From positions 975,501 to 1,039,500 of the forward strand of contig NZ_CP123385.1 in assembly GCF_040409955.1 (NCBI RefSeq): 64,000 nt of DNA, in the 5' to 3' direction. Positions 45,157 through 52,996 of the stretch are shown piece by piece. This DNA comes from Salipiger sp. H15. Its GTDB lineage: Bacteria; Pseudomonadota; Alphaproteobacteria; Rhodobacterales; Rhodobacteraceae. Position numbers and translations under genes: made by a program. The first letter of the stretch is position 1. Every line of letters begins with the position of its first letter. The notes beneath the pieces were generated by a model that saw only the letters and a list, made by a program, of their open reading frames with translations, had not been told where the DNA came from and searched no databases.

Positions 45157-45186
45157 CCTGAACTCTCTGGACAGGGAGAGTTCAGG
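45157..45186 (-). promoter_or_regulatory. Leader hairpin overlapping the ribosome binding site of the MshEN-like/GT2 gene
   Basis: A perfect 11-bp inverted repeat CCTGAACTCTC/GAGAGTTCAGG with an 8-base loop. On the minus strand its 3' arm ends in CAGG, the first part of the AGGAG ribosome site 6 nt before the ATG at 45148. Pairing would hide most of that site, so translation control (by an RNA chaperone, ligand or temperature) is possible. Confidence 0.6.
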
Positions 45187-45219
45187 GCATGACGGTAAAT
45201 CGAACCTTAATTTGTGACC

Positions 45220-45241
45220 TTCCGCGAAACAAATCGCGGAA
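45220..45241 (-). terminator. Hairpin directly after carA
   Basis: TTCCGCG/CGCGGAA, 7-bp perfect stem with an 8-base loop, begins 3 bp beyond the carA stop on the minus strand. The following GGTCACAAATTAAGG is AT-rich but has no T run. Confidence 0.5.
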
Positions 45242-45244
45242 ATA

Positions 45245-46390
45245 TCACATGCTGTTCACGAAGCGTTCGAAGAGATAGAAGCTGTCCTGCGGGCCGGGGC
45301 TGGCCTCGGGGTGGTGCTGGACCGAGAACACCGGGCGGTCGGTCATGCGAATCCCGCAGTTCGAGCCATCGAAGAGGCTCACGTGGCTCTCGACCACGCC
45401 GGCGGGCAGGGTCTGGCCGTCCACCGCGAAGCCGTGGTTCATCGAGGTGATCTCGACCTTGCCGGTCTCGAGTTCCTTGACCGGGTGGTTCGCACCGTGG
45501 TGGCCGTGGTTCATCTTGATGGTCTTGGCGCCAAGCGCCAGCGCCAGCATCTGGTGGCCGAGGCAGATGCCGAAGATCGGCAGGTCGGTCTCGTCGAGGA
45601 TGCCCTTGATCATCGGCACGGCGTAGGCGCCGGTGGCGGCGGGGTCGCCCGGGCCGTTCGACAGGAACACGCCGTCGGGGTTGTGCGCGAGCACGTCATC
45701 CTTGGTCGCCGAGGCGGGCAGCACGGTCACTTCGCAGCCGGCCGAGGCCAGGCAGCGCAGGATGTTGCGCTTTGCGCCGTAGTCGATGGCGACCACCTTC
45801 TTGCGCGGGTTGGTCTGCTGTTGGTAGCCGTCCGGCCAGGCCCACCGCATCTCGTCCCAGCGGTAGCTCTGCGCGCAGGTCACGTCCTTGGCGAGGTCGA
45901 GCCCGGTCAGGCCCGGGAAGGCGCGGGCTGCGGCGACCAGCGCCGCGACGTCGAAGACGCCGTCGGGGTTGTGCGCGAGCGCCACGTGCGGTGCGCCCTG
46001 CTGGCGGATCGCGCGCGTCAGGCGGCGGGTGTCGATGCCGCCGATGGCGATGCGGCCGCGCGCCGCGAGCCAGCCGGAGAGTTCCTCGACCGCGCGCCAG
46101 TTGGAGGCCTGGGTCGGCATCCATTTCACCACCATGCCCGCGGCGACCGGATCGCCGGTCTCGTCATCCTCGGGGTTCACGCCGACGTTGCCGATGTGCG
46201 GGAAGGTGAAGGTGACGATCTGCCCGGCATAGGACGGATCGGTCATGATCTCCTGGTAGCCGGACATGGAGGTGTTGAAGCAGAGCTCGGCCTGCGCCTG
46301 TCCGGTCGCACCGAACCCCTGTCCGTAAAACAGCGTCCCATCGGCGAGCGCGAGGCATGCGGTGGGCTTTTGGGGGGTGGCGAGCGACAT
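45245..46390 (-). CDS. carA: Carbamoyl-phosphate synthase small chain (glutaminase)
   Basis: A 381-residue class I amidotransferase subunit supplying ammonia from glutamine to CarB for arginine and pyrimidine synthesis. It shows ALADGTLFYGQGFG at the start, GYQEIMTDPSYAGQIV, the nucleophile Cys in FGICLGHQMLALALG, and the His/Glu pair near the end in FSVQHHPEASPGP. Start at MSLATPQKP (46390); the longer frame is upstream noncoding DNA. carB is not in the window. It is divergent from yqeY. Confidence 0.97.
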   Translation of the reverse strand: MSLATPQKPTACLALADGTLFYGQGFGATGQAQAELCFNTSMSGYQEIMTDPSYAGQIVTFTFPHIGNVGVNPEDDETGDPVAAGMVVKWMPTQASNWRAVEELSGWLAARGRIAIGGIDTRRLTRAIRQQGAPHVALAHNPDGVFDVAALVAAARAFPGLTGLDLAKDVTCAQSYRWDEMRWAWPDGYQQQTNPRKKVVAIDYGAKRNILRCLASAGCEVTVLPASATKDDVLAHNPDGVFLSNGPGDPAATGAYAVPMIKGILDETDLPIFGICLGHQMLALALGAKTIKMNHGHHGANHPVKELETGKVEITSMNHGFAVDGQTLPAGVVESHVSLFDGSNCGIRMTDRPVFSVQHHPEASPGPQDSFYLFERFVNSM

Positions 46391-46463
46391 GGCGCGACTC
46401 CTGTTCGATCTGGGCGGGAAGCAAATCGCGCCATGCCTAAGGGAACAGGCTGGAAGGGTCAAG

Positions 46464-46480
46464 CGCTGATTTTTTCAGCG
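46464..46480. promoter_or_regulatory. Short inverted repeat in the carA-yqeY promoter region
   Basis: CGCTGA-TTTTT-TCAGCG, 6-bp arms, about 75 bp upstream of the carA ATG and 105 bp upstream of yqeY. It could be an operator for either gene; no known consensus is matched. Confidence 0.35.
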
Positions 46481-46585
46481 AAATTCAACAAAATCAATGA
46501 GTTGCATAGGTATAGGGCGGGATTGCGCCCTTGGACCCCTTTCTGTAGTGTCAGGGTTTGGAAACGTCAGGGGATATCCTTTCCG

Positions 46586-47053
46586 ATGGAATTGCGCGAA
46601 CGCATCACGGCTGCCACCAAGCAGGCCATGAAAGACAAGGACTCCAAGCGGCTTTCGACGCTGCGGCTGATCTCCGCCGCCGTGAAGGATCGTGACATCG
46701 CCGCCCGGGCCGAAGGCAATGACGACGGGGTCGACGATGCGGAGCTCCTGTCGATCCTGGCCAAGATGGTGAAGCAGCGCCGCGAGAGCGCGCGCACCTA
46801 CGAGGAGGGCGGCCGGCTCGACCTCGCCGAGGCGGAACTGGCCGAGATCCCGGTGATCGAGGAATTCCTGCCCAAGCCGATGAGCGAGGACGAGATCTCC
46901 AAGGCGGTGAACGCCGCGGTCAAGGAAGTCGGCGCAAGCTCGATCCGCGACATGGGCCGGGTGATGGGCGTGCTCAAGGCGCGCTACCAGGGCCGCATGG
47001 ACTTCGGCGCCGTCGGCCCGATGGTCAAGGACCGGCTCGCCGCGGCGGGCTGA
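46586..47053 (+). CDS. GatB/YqeY-domain protein
   Basis: A 155-residue soluble protein of the YqeY family: KDSKRLSTLRLISAAVKDRDI, KMVKQRRESARTYEEGGRLDLAEAELAEIPVIEEFLPKPMS and the C-terminal GRVMGVLKARYQGRMDFGAVGPMVKDRL. The domain is shared with the tail of GatB, which binds tRNA, and suggests an aminoacyl-tRNA-related role. Start at 46586 after GGGGATATCC. It is followed by two unusual palindromes. Confidence 0.88.
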   Translation: MELRERITAATKQAMKDKDSKRLSTLRLISAAVKDRDIAARAEGNDDGVDDAELLSILAKMVKQRRESARTYEEGGRLDLAEAELAEIPVIEEFLPKPMSEDEISKAVNAAVKEVGASSIRDMGRVMGVLKARYQGRMDFGAVGPMVKDRLAAAG

Positions 47054-47054
47054 G

Positions 47055-47100
47055 GCAAATTCCTTCGAAGGAATTTGCACCTCTCTTCGAAGAGAGGTGC
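47055..47100. terminator. Twin 24-bp perfect palindromes between convergent genes
   Basis: Two complete palindromes of 24 bp each, 47055-47078 (GCAAATTCC-TTCGAA-GGAATTTGC) and 47077-47100 (GCACCTCTC-TTCGAA-GAGAGGTGC), share two bases and the same TTCGAA centre. They start 1 bp after the yqeY stop and end 10 bp before the stop of the convergent gene. They probably terminate both transcripts although no T tract follows. Confidence 0.8.
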
Positions 47101-47110
47101 AGGACAAGTG

Positions 47111-48022
47111 TCAGGGGGCGGGGAAATCCTCCGCCACCTTTGCCAGCTCCTTCGGGTCGGTGATCCGGAAGCGCTGCACGAAGCGGGTCTTAAACCCCGC
47201 GCGCCCGCGCCGCGCGCCGAAGTTTTCCCCATGGTTGAGCACGTAGAGCACCGCCGGCTTGCGGAACGGCACCGGTGCGCGCCCCGCCAGCGCGGCGAGA
47301 TAGGGGAACATGCGGTGCTCGTGCTGGGTCATCTCGCGCAGGAACGCCGCGCTCTGCGGCAGGGCAGGGTCGTGGAAGAGCGCGAGGCAGGAGCCGCAGA
47401 GCTTCCAGAAGGGCTTGCGCAGCGGCATCGCGGCGCTCGGCGGCCCGGCCAGCGCCACGTCGCCCGTGGCGTGGTCCATGACGTAGCCCGTCTCCACCAG
47501 GTATCCGGGCTCCTGCCGCGCCAGCATCTCGGCGACCGTGCCGTCCCGCAGCAGGTCGTCGGCGTCGAAGCTCATCACGTAGGAGGGGCCGGTGGCCATC
47601 CGGCCGAGGTGCTCGCAGAGCGCCGCGAGCTTGCGCCACTTGTCGTTGCCCGGGGTGGGGTCGTCGAAGGGCAACCAGGCGATGCGCGCGTCCGCGGCCA
47701 GCGCCGCGGGCAGCGGCGGGCGCTCCTGGCAGCAGATCACCGCCTGCCACGCGCCCTCCTGCCTGCGGAAACTCTCGAGCGTCTGTGCGAGCCGCGCGGT
47801 CACCGCCTCCCAGTCGCCCACGTGATGCGGGCCGACCAGCGGGATGAGGAAGATCACCCGCTCGGCGCGCGGGCGCAGCTGCCCGGCGGAGGCGGCCCGC
47901 AGGGCAAGCGCGGCGCGTTCCGAGGCAACGGGCGAGAGCCGCTCGGCCAGCGCCGGGCTCAGCGCGGCGGCAAGGCGCAGGGCGCGGCGCTTCATCTTCT
48001 TGGTGGCGGGAACCTGGGCCAT
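47111..48022 (-). CDS. Glycosyltransferase-like protein with DxDD motif
   Basis: A 303-residue cytoplasmic protein. A basic N-terminal region (KKMKRRALRLAAALSP) is followed by a GT-A-like fold: RVIFLIPLVGPHHVGDWEAV, ICCQERPPL, and YVMSFDADDLLRDGTVAEML, where DADD would hold the metal and sugar nucleotide. HGENFGARRG lies near the C-terminus. Related sequences are annotated as glycosyltransferase family 2 or putative rhamnosyltransferases. Acceptor and donor are unknown. Confidence 0.7.
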   Translation of the reverse strand: MAQVPATKKMKRRALRLAAALSPALAERLSPVASERAALALRAASAGQLRPRAERVIFLIPLVGPHHVGDWEAVTARLAQTLESFRRQEGAWQAVICCQERPPLPAALAADARIAWLPFDDPTPGNDKWRKLAALCEHLGRMATGPSYVMSFDADDLLRDGTVAEMLARQEPGYLVETGYVMDHATGDVALAGPPSAAMPLRKPFWKLCGSCLALFHDPALPQSAAFLREMTQHEHRMFPYLAALAGRAPVPFRKPAVLYVLNHGENFGARRGRAGFKTRFVQRFRITDPKELAKVAEDFPAP

Positions 48023-48039
48023 GGGAACCTTTCGGGCGG

Positions 48040-48534
48040 TCAGGGCCGCGCCAGAAGCCGCAGCCGGTCGGAAAGCTCGAGAAAGAGCGTCTTGCGCTCC
48101 TCTTCGCTCAGAAAGGCGCCGATCTCAACCTCGCGTCCGGCGCCCTTGAGCGTGACGTAATGCGGCACCGGCCCGCCGGTCTCGTGCATGTGGGCGCTGA
48201 CCCAGTAGGTGTTGCACTGCCAGTCCTGCGCCGGGCCGCGCGGGTTGCGGCGCACAAGCTGCGTGGTCTCGGGGGTCAACGTCAGCACCTCGACGATCTG
48301 CCGGTCCTTCTCGTTGCGGCGCAGCGCGGCCCAGATGCCCCAGAGCGCCGCGAGCATGAAGGGCAGCAGCGCCCAAAGGAGGTGCGTGCCGAGAAGCGCG
48401 TAGAAGGGGATCAGCGCCATGAAGAAGAAGAGGCCGATGAAGGTGACGAAACCCCTGGCGGAAAGCGACTGGTGCGGCCAGAGCGTCAGCTCTCCGCCCC
48501 CCTTCGCCGTATCCGTCTTCCAGCTGTATGGCAT
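48040..48534 (-). CDS. DUF2244 membrane protein
   Basis: A 164-residue protein with two membrane helices (LSARGFVTFIGLFFFMALIPF near 24-46 and LLWALLPFMLAALWGIWAAL near 50-70), followed by a cytoplasmic beta-rich domain (VEVLTLTPETTQLVRRNPRGP; NTYWVSAHMHETGGPVPHYVTLKG; VEIGAFLSEEER). This matches DUF2244, an alphaproteobacterial family of unknown function often near respiratory genes. The gap to the gene at 47111-48022 is 17 bp. Confidence 0.87.
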   Translation of the reverse strand: MPYSWKTDTAKGGGELTLWPHQSLSARGFVTFIGLFFFMALIPFYALLGTHLLWALLPFMLAALWGIWAALRRNEKDRQIVEVLTLTPETTQLVRRNPRGPAQDWQCNTYWVSAHMHETGGPVPHYVTLKGAGREVEIGAFLSEEERKTLFLELSDRLRLLARP

Positions 48535-48581
48535 GGGCGGACTGTAGCATCGGCGCGCGCCCTGTCGAACGGAATTGCCGC

Positions 48582-49331
48582 TCAGCGGGTGATCCAGCCC
48601 GTCTCGAGCGCGGCGGCCCAGTCGTCGCGGCCACGCCGGCGGGCGAGGGCGACCATGCGCGCGGGGTCGTAGGGCACGTGGTGATGCGCGACGCTCCAGC
48701 CCGCGCCCTGCCGCGCGAGGACGGCGTAGGAGGCGCAGGGCGTGCCGGTCTCGACCACATGCGGCACGGGGTGGTCGTCGGTGTAGCCCGGGCAGCCGAC
48801 GCTGCCGGGGTTCACGATGGTCTGGCCCTGCCAGCAGGCGAGGCGGGGCAGGTGGGTGTGGCCGCAGAGCACGAGCCCCGCAGACACCCCGTCGAGGTGC
48901 CCTGCCACCTGTGCCGCCCCCGCCGGGTGCACCGTGCCGTGCCGGTCGACCGCGTGCAGCCAGTAGGTCTCGTCGCAGCCGGGCGTGGCGTGGCAGAGGA
49001 AGGCGCCCTCGAGCTCGAGCGTCATCGGCAGCGAGCGCAGCCAGTCCAGCGCCTGCGCCGGCAGCTCGTCATGCGCCACGCGGTCCGAGGGGCCCATCTC
49101 GCCGGGCACCTGGGTGACCAGGTAGCGGTCGTGGTTGCCGCGCACCGTGGGCATGGGGCGATGGCGCAGGATCTCCCAGGTCTCGCCCGCCGCCAGCGGG
49201 CCGCTGAACATGTCGCCGAGGTTGACCACCGTGCCGATGCCCGCGGCGTCGATGTCCGCCAGCACGGCGGCGAGCGCATCGGAATTGCCGTGGATGTCGG
49301 CGATCGCGGCGAAGCGGTCGGGCAGGGTCAT
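48582..49331 (-). CDS. Metallophosphoesterase (calcineurin-like, YfcE/DUF2436-type fold)
   Basis: A 249-residue phosphoesterase with all metal motifs: ADIHGNSDAL, VVNLGDMFSGP, RGNHDRY, LCHATPG and CGHTHLPRL. It is a cytoplasmic phosphodiesterase or phosphatase; the substrate is unknown. The gene lies between DUF2244 and ctaD on the same strand with a hairpin separating it from ctaD, so it may have its own promoter. Confidence 0.88.
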   Translation of the reverse strand: MTLPDRFAAIADIHGNSDALAAVLADIDAAGIGTVVNLGDMFSGPLAAGETWEILRHRPMPTVRGNHDRYLVTQVPGEMGPSDRVAHDELPAQALDWLRSLPMTLELEGAFLCHATPGCDETYWLHAVDRHGTVHPAGAAQVAGHLDGVSAGLVLCGHTHLPRLACWQGQTIVNPGSVGCPGYTDDHPVPHVVETGTPCASYAVLARQGAGWSVAHHHVPYDPARMVALARRRGRDDWAAALETGWITR

Positions 49332-49368
49332 GGCGGCGTCCTTGCTGTACGGGCCCCCGCAAATGGGA

Positions 49369-49398
49369 ACCGGCCCCGAGGGTTTCCCCGGGGCCGGT
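49369..49398 (-). terminator. Hairpin downstream of ctaD
   Basis: A 10-bp perfect stem ACCGGCCCCG/CGGGGCCGGT, which can be extended by an inner GGG/CCC pairing with a bulged A. On the minus strand it follows the ctaD stop by 30 bp and is trailed by TTCCCATTT, a weak T tract. Confidence 0.65.
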
Positions 49399-49427
49399 CC
49401 TTGTCAATCTCTGCAAGCGTCAGGCGC

Positions 49428-51101
49428 TCAGTGCGCGTGGTGCTTGTCCCAGTCCTCGCGCTTCGGCAGCTGCTCGAACGTGTGCTCGGGCGGGGGCGAA
49501 GGCAGGGTCCATTCCAGCGTGTCCGCGTATTCGTTCCACGGGTTCGCGGCGGTGCAGGCGGCGCCTTTGCGCAGCGAGTGCCACATGATCCAGAAGAAGA
49601 AGATGAACGAGGCGAAGGAGATGATCGCGCCCCAGCTCGACACGTGGTTCCAGAGGGCGAAGGCCTCGGGGTAGTCGATGTAGCGGCGCGGCATGCCCTG
49701 GCGGCCCAGGAAGTGCTGCGGGAAGAAGGTCAGGTTCGCACCGATGAACATGACGTAGAAGTGCAGCTTGCCGGCCCACTCGGGGTACATCTTGCCGGTC
49801 ATCTTGGGGAAGTAGAAGTAGATCCCCGCGAAGATCGCGAACACGGCGCCCAGCGACATCACGTAGTGGAAGTGCGCCACGACGTAGTAGGTGTCGTGGT
49901 AGGCCCGGTCGACGCCCGCCTGGCTCAGCACCACGCCGGTCACGCCGCCCATGGTGAAGAGGATCAGGAAGCCGATCGCCCAGAGCATCGGCGTCTTGAA
50001 CTCGATCGAGCCGCCCCACATCGTGGCAATCCACGAGAAGACCTTCACACCGGTCGGCACCGCGATGACCATGGTCGCCAGCATGAAGTAGCTCTGCTGG
50101 GTCAGCGACATGCCCACGGTGTACATGTGGTGCGCCCACACGACGAAGCCGAGCGCGCCGATCGCGATGATCGCCCAGACCATCGGCAGGTAGCCGAAGA
50201 CCGGCTTGCGCGAGAAGGTGGCGATCACGTGGCTGATGATGCCGAAGCCCGGCAGGATCACGATGTACACTTCCGGGTGGCCGAAGAACCACAGGATGTG
50301 CTGGTAGAGGATCGGGTCACCGCCGCCGGCCGGGTTGAAGAAGGTCGTGCCGAAGTTGCGGTCCGTCAGCAGCATGGTGATCGCGCCGGCCAGAACGGGC
50401 AGCGACAGCAGGATCAGCCAGGAGGTGACGAAGATCGACCACGAGAACAGCGGCACCTTGAACAGGGTCATGCCCGGGGCACGCATGTTCAGGAAGGTGG
50501 TGATCATGTTGATCGCGCCGAGGATCGACGAGGCGCCCGAGACGTGCACCGCGAAGATCGCGAGGTCGGTCGAGAAGCCGGATTCGCTGGTCGAGAGCGG
50601 CGGGTAGAGCACCCAGCCGATGCCCGAGCCGAGCTGACCGTTGCCGCCCGGTGCGAAGACCGAGCAGATCGCCAGCGTCGAGCCGGTCACGTAGAGCCAG
50701 TAGCTGAGGTTGTTCATCCGCGGGAAGGCCATGTCCGGCGCGCCGATCTGCAGCGGCATGAAGTAGTTGCCGAAGCCGCCGAAGAGGGCCGGGATGACCA
50801 CGAAGAACATCATGAGGATCCCGTGGCCGGTGATCATCACGTTCCACAGATGCCCGTTGGGGGTACAATTCTCGACCGAAGTCGGGAAGAGGCGCGCGCC
50901 CTCCATGCACATGTACTGCACGCCCGGGCTCATCAGCTCCAGGCGCATGTAGACGGTGAAGGCCACGGAGATGAGGCCCACGAACGCCGCGGTAATCAGG
51001 TAGAGAATCCCGATATCCTTGTGGTTCGTGGACATGAACCAACGGGTGAAGAACCCGCGGTTGTCCTCGTGCTCGTGGCCGTGAATGGCTGCATCTGCCA
51101 T
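49428..51101 (-). CDS. ctaD: Cytochrome c oxidase subunit I (aa3 type)
   Basis: A 557-residue twelve-helix haem-copper oxidase subunit, the catalytic core of the aa3 oxidase. Seen: [14 protein letters not shown]; the low-spin haem His in [12 protein letters not shown]; the CuB His and cross-linked Tyr in [25 protein letters not shown]; the K-channel region; and [20 protein letters not shown] with both haem ligands. The D-channel entrance pattern lies in [14 protein letters not shown]. The start at 51101 has AGGAGG 7 nt upstream; other cox genes are absent from the window, which is usual for Rhodobacteraceae, where ctaD stands alone. A perfect Fnr box lies about 120 bp upstream. Confidence 0.98.
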   Translation of the reverse strand: MADAAIHGHEHEDNRGFFTRWFMSTNHKDIGILYLITAAFVGLISVAFTVYMRLELMSPGVQYMCMEGARLFPTSVENCTPNGHLWNVMITGHGILMMFFVVIPALFGGFGNYFMPLQIGAPDMAFPRMNNLSYWLYVTGSTLAICSVFAPGGNGQLGSGIGWVLYPPLSTSESGFSTDLAIFAVHVSGASSILGAINMITTFLNMRAPGMTLFKVPLFSWSIFVTSWLILLSLPVLAGAITMLLTDRNFGTTFFNPAGGGDPILYQHILWFFGHPEVYIVILPGFGIISHVIATFSRKPVFGYLPMVWAIIAIGALGFVVWAHHMYTVGMSLTQQSYFMLATMVIAVPTGVKVFSWIATMWGGSIEFKTPMLWAIGFLILFTMGGVTGVVLSQAGVDRAYHDTYYVVAHFHYVMSLGAVFAIFAGIYFYFPKMTGKMYPEWAGKLHFYVMFIGANLTFFPQHFLGRQGMPRRYIDYPEAFALWNHVSSWGAIISFASFIFFFWIMWHSLRKGAACTAANPWNEYADTLEWTLPSPPPEHTFEQLPKREDWDKHHAH

Positions 51102-51599
51102 TGCGTGCCTCCTGTTGGTCTTTATTAGGTACGTCCCTCGCAAGGGCGCGCACACTCCTCCACGCCCCTCGTCTGACAATCCTTTTAGTTGGCGACCAAG
51201 GGCCGGGCAATCATCTCCTTTGATCCAGATCAAAATTAATTGTCGCACCCCCCTCTTGTGGTTTTTGCGCGCGCTCGCAACGCGCTGCGGGGTGCGGAGG
51301 GTCCGGTATTCCTGACCTGCGGCGTCTGCGCGTGCGGGGTATTGTGAACCTGTGCCGCCTGTCTCCTCCCGGGTTGCCCCCGTCCCGGACAGCCCGATCC
51401 CCGGTCGAGACACAGCTCTGGGCCCGGACCGGCACGGCCCGTCCGGCCATGCGCCGGGCGGGGTCCCCGCCCCTGCGACGCGCGCCTTCTCCCAGCCCGC
51501 GGCAGGGGCGGCTCCTTTTTCCGGGGTGCCGTCAGTCGGATCAGGTCGGGCGGATCAGGTCGGGCGGATCAGCCGGGCGGATCAGTCGGGCGGATCAGC
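51102..51599. promoter_or_regulatory. ctaD promoter region and spacer to the amidase gene
   Basis: There is no gene in these 498 bp. The part nearest ctaD holds the ribosome binding site and the Fnr box at 51219-51234. The middle (51280-51500) is GC-rich with no evident signal. The distal end carries the GGATCAG...CGGGC tandem repeats that abut the amidase stop. Confidence 0.6.
51219..51234. promoter_or_regulatory. Fnr/FnrL box upstream of ctaD
   Basis: TTTGATCCAGATCAAA contains TTGAT-N4-ATCAA, a perfect match to the Fnr consensus, with the symmetry extended by one more base on each side. It lies 118-133 bp before the ctaD ATG. In Rhodobacteraceae FnrL switches between oxic and anoxic respiration; repression or modulation of the aa3 oxidase at low oxygen is the natural inference. 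Confidence 0.8.
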
Positions 51600-51604
51600 T
51601 CAGG
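51538..51604. repeat. Tandem 13/14-bp repeat at the 3' end of the amidase gene
   Basis: Five consecutive units: GGATCAGGTCGGGC twice (14 bp), GGATCAGCCGGGC, GGATCAGTCGGGC (13 bp each), and a diverged GGATCAGCTCAGG that contains the amidase stop codon (complement of 51600-51602). A partial unit GTCAGTC precedes the array. Confidence 0.9.
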
Positions 51605-52259
51605 TGGCGGGCCAGCGGGCGGCAAGCCCGGCCATCAGCGCGCGGTCCTCGTCGCAGAGCGGCCCCGAGGCGCCGGGACGGAATCGGTCGCGGAAGGATT
51701 TCAGCAGCGCCGGAAGCTGATCGGCCCCGGCGCGGTAGCCGAAGCGGTGGGCATCCCCGAGGAAGTCGCCCGGTGCGGCAGGCCCGGCGGCGACTGCCAG
51801 TCCCCTTGCCACCAACCGCGGCCAGTCGAAGAGCGGACCGGGGTCGATCTTGCGCCCGGGGGCCATGCAGGCATGGCCGATGACCCGCTCGGGGGGAATC
51901 GACCAGCGCGCGAGGATGCTTGAGAGCAGCACTTCCAGTGCCGCCATCTGCGGCTCGGGGAAGGGCTCGTCGCCGGTGTTGGCGATCTCGATTCCGATGG
52001 AGCGGGAGTTGACCTCGGAGACCGAGCCCCAGGCGCCGAGCCCGGCGTGCCAGGCACGCATCTCCTCGGTCACCAGCTGCCAGCAGGTGCCGTCGTAGCC
52101 CAGCACGTAATGCGCCGAGACGCCGGAGGCGGGGTTGCACAGCCAGTCCCGCGCCGCCTCGGCGGTCTGCATCGCGGTGTAGTGCAGCACAACGAGATCG
52201 GGCCGCGCGCCGAGGCGTCGCGGCCCGAAATTGTCGGACGGGAACCAGATCGGGTCCAA
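51600..52259 (-). CDS. N-acetylmuramoyl-L-alanine amidase, Amidase_2 (AmpD-like) family
   Basis: A 219-residue zinc amidase that cleaves the bond between muramic acid and the stem peptide. It shows LVVLHYTAM (first zinc His), SAHYVLGYDG, RAWHAGLGAWG, NSRSIGIEIAN and VIGHACMAPGRKIDPGPLF (second His and the Asp/Lys pair). No signal peptide is visible, so a cytoplasmic recycling role like AmpD is likely. There is no ATG at the expected position; a TTG at 52259 gives LDPIWFPSDN and is the best start, 8 bp after the lipoprotein stop. CTG codons further upstream are alternatives. Confidence 0.87.
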   Translation of the reverse strand: MDPIWFPSDNFGPRRLGARPDLVVLHYTAMQTAEAARDWLCNPASGVSAHYVLGYDGTCWQLVTEEMRAWHAGLGAWGSVSEVNSRSIGIEIANTGDEPFPEPQMAALEVLLSSILARWSIPPERVIGHACMAPGRKIDPGPLFDWPRLVARGLAVAAGPAAPGDFLGDAHRFGYRAGADQLPALLKSFRDRFRPGASGPLCDEDRALMAGLAARWPAT

Positions 52260-52267
52260 GGCCCGGA

Positions 52268-52951
52268 TCAGTAGCCGCGCACCGCGCGGAACGGCGCGGG
52301 ATCCCAGCCGCAGGCGAAGCCGTCGCCATCGGGGTCAAGCCCGTTGCGGTCCTTCTCGGGGCCACCGCCGGCGAGGAAGGCTTCCTGCGCGCGGTCGCTG
52401 GTCTCGTACTTGGCGCAGTTGCGCAGGCCCTTCTCGGCCGAGGCGAAGGCCGAGCGGCTGTAGAGCGGCGTGCCGACCGGATTGTTGGTCTGCAGTGCGT
52501 AGGCGACGATGTTCGGCGCGTCCGAGTCGGGGCGCGGCGGCAGGTCGGTCGGGGCGACCACCTCGTATTGCGCGCGGTTCTGCTGGATCAGGACCTTGTC
52601 GTCCGCGATCGTGCGCTCGGCCGAGACCGCATCGAAGCTGTTCTCTTCCGAAAGGCCCGCGGAATCGCTCACCGATTGCGGGGCTGCGGTGCCTGCCGCA
52701 GTGGGCAGGGGCGCGCCGGCCGGGCCGTCGAGCACGGAGGTCGCCGCGGCCACGGCGGGATCGTTGCTGCCGCCCGCGGGGGGAAGCTGCGACTCCGTCA
52801 CGGCGGGGCTGCTCTCCAGCACCGCGTCGCGCTGCGCGCGCTCGGCCTGGTAGCTGTCGTAGTTGTTGAAGCCGGCCCCGCTGTCGGGGATCGGCGTGGT
52901 GCAGGCGGCGAGGGCCAGCAAGGCCGCGCCACCGAGGAGAATGCGTGTCAT
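52268..52951 (-). CDS. Lipoprotein with C-terminal Excalibur calcium-binding domain
   Basis: A 227-residue lipoprotein: signal TRILLGGAALLALAAC with lipobox LAAC. A long low-complexity region rich in Ser, Ala and Pro (residues about 30-140) follows. The C-terminus has a small Excalibur-type domain: RNCAKYETSDRAQEAFL, then DRNGLDPDGDGFACGWDP, in which DxDxDG and two Cys are characteristic. It probably binds calcium at the cell envelope. It may share a transcript with the amidase downstream (8-bp gap). Confidence 0.82.
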   Translation of the reverse strand: MTRILLGGAALLALAACTTPIPDSGAGFNNYDSYQAERAQRDAVLESSPAVTESQLPPAGGSNDPAVAAATSVLDGPAGAPLPTAAGTAAPQSVSDSAGLSEENSFDAVSAERTIADDKVLIQQNRAQYEVVAPTDLPPRPDSDAPNIVAYALQTNNPVGTPLYSRSAFASAEKGLRNCAKYETSDRAQEAFLAGGGPEKDRNGLDPDGDGFACGWDPAPFRAVRGY

Positions 52952-52996
52952 AACCGCTGCCCTAGTCCTTTTTTTGGCGCCTTTTTTAAAGGGCCC

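Noticed and set aside
51538..51604. CRISPR array
   Set aside because: The units are 13-14 bp with no spacers between them, and no cas gene is present.
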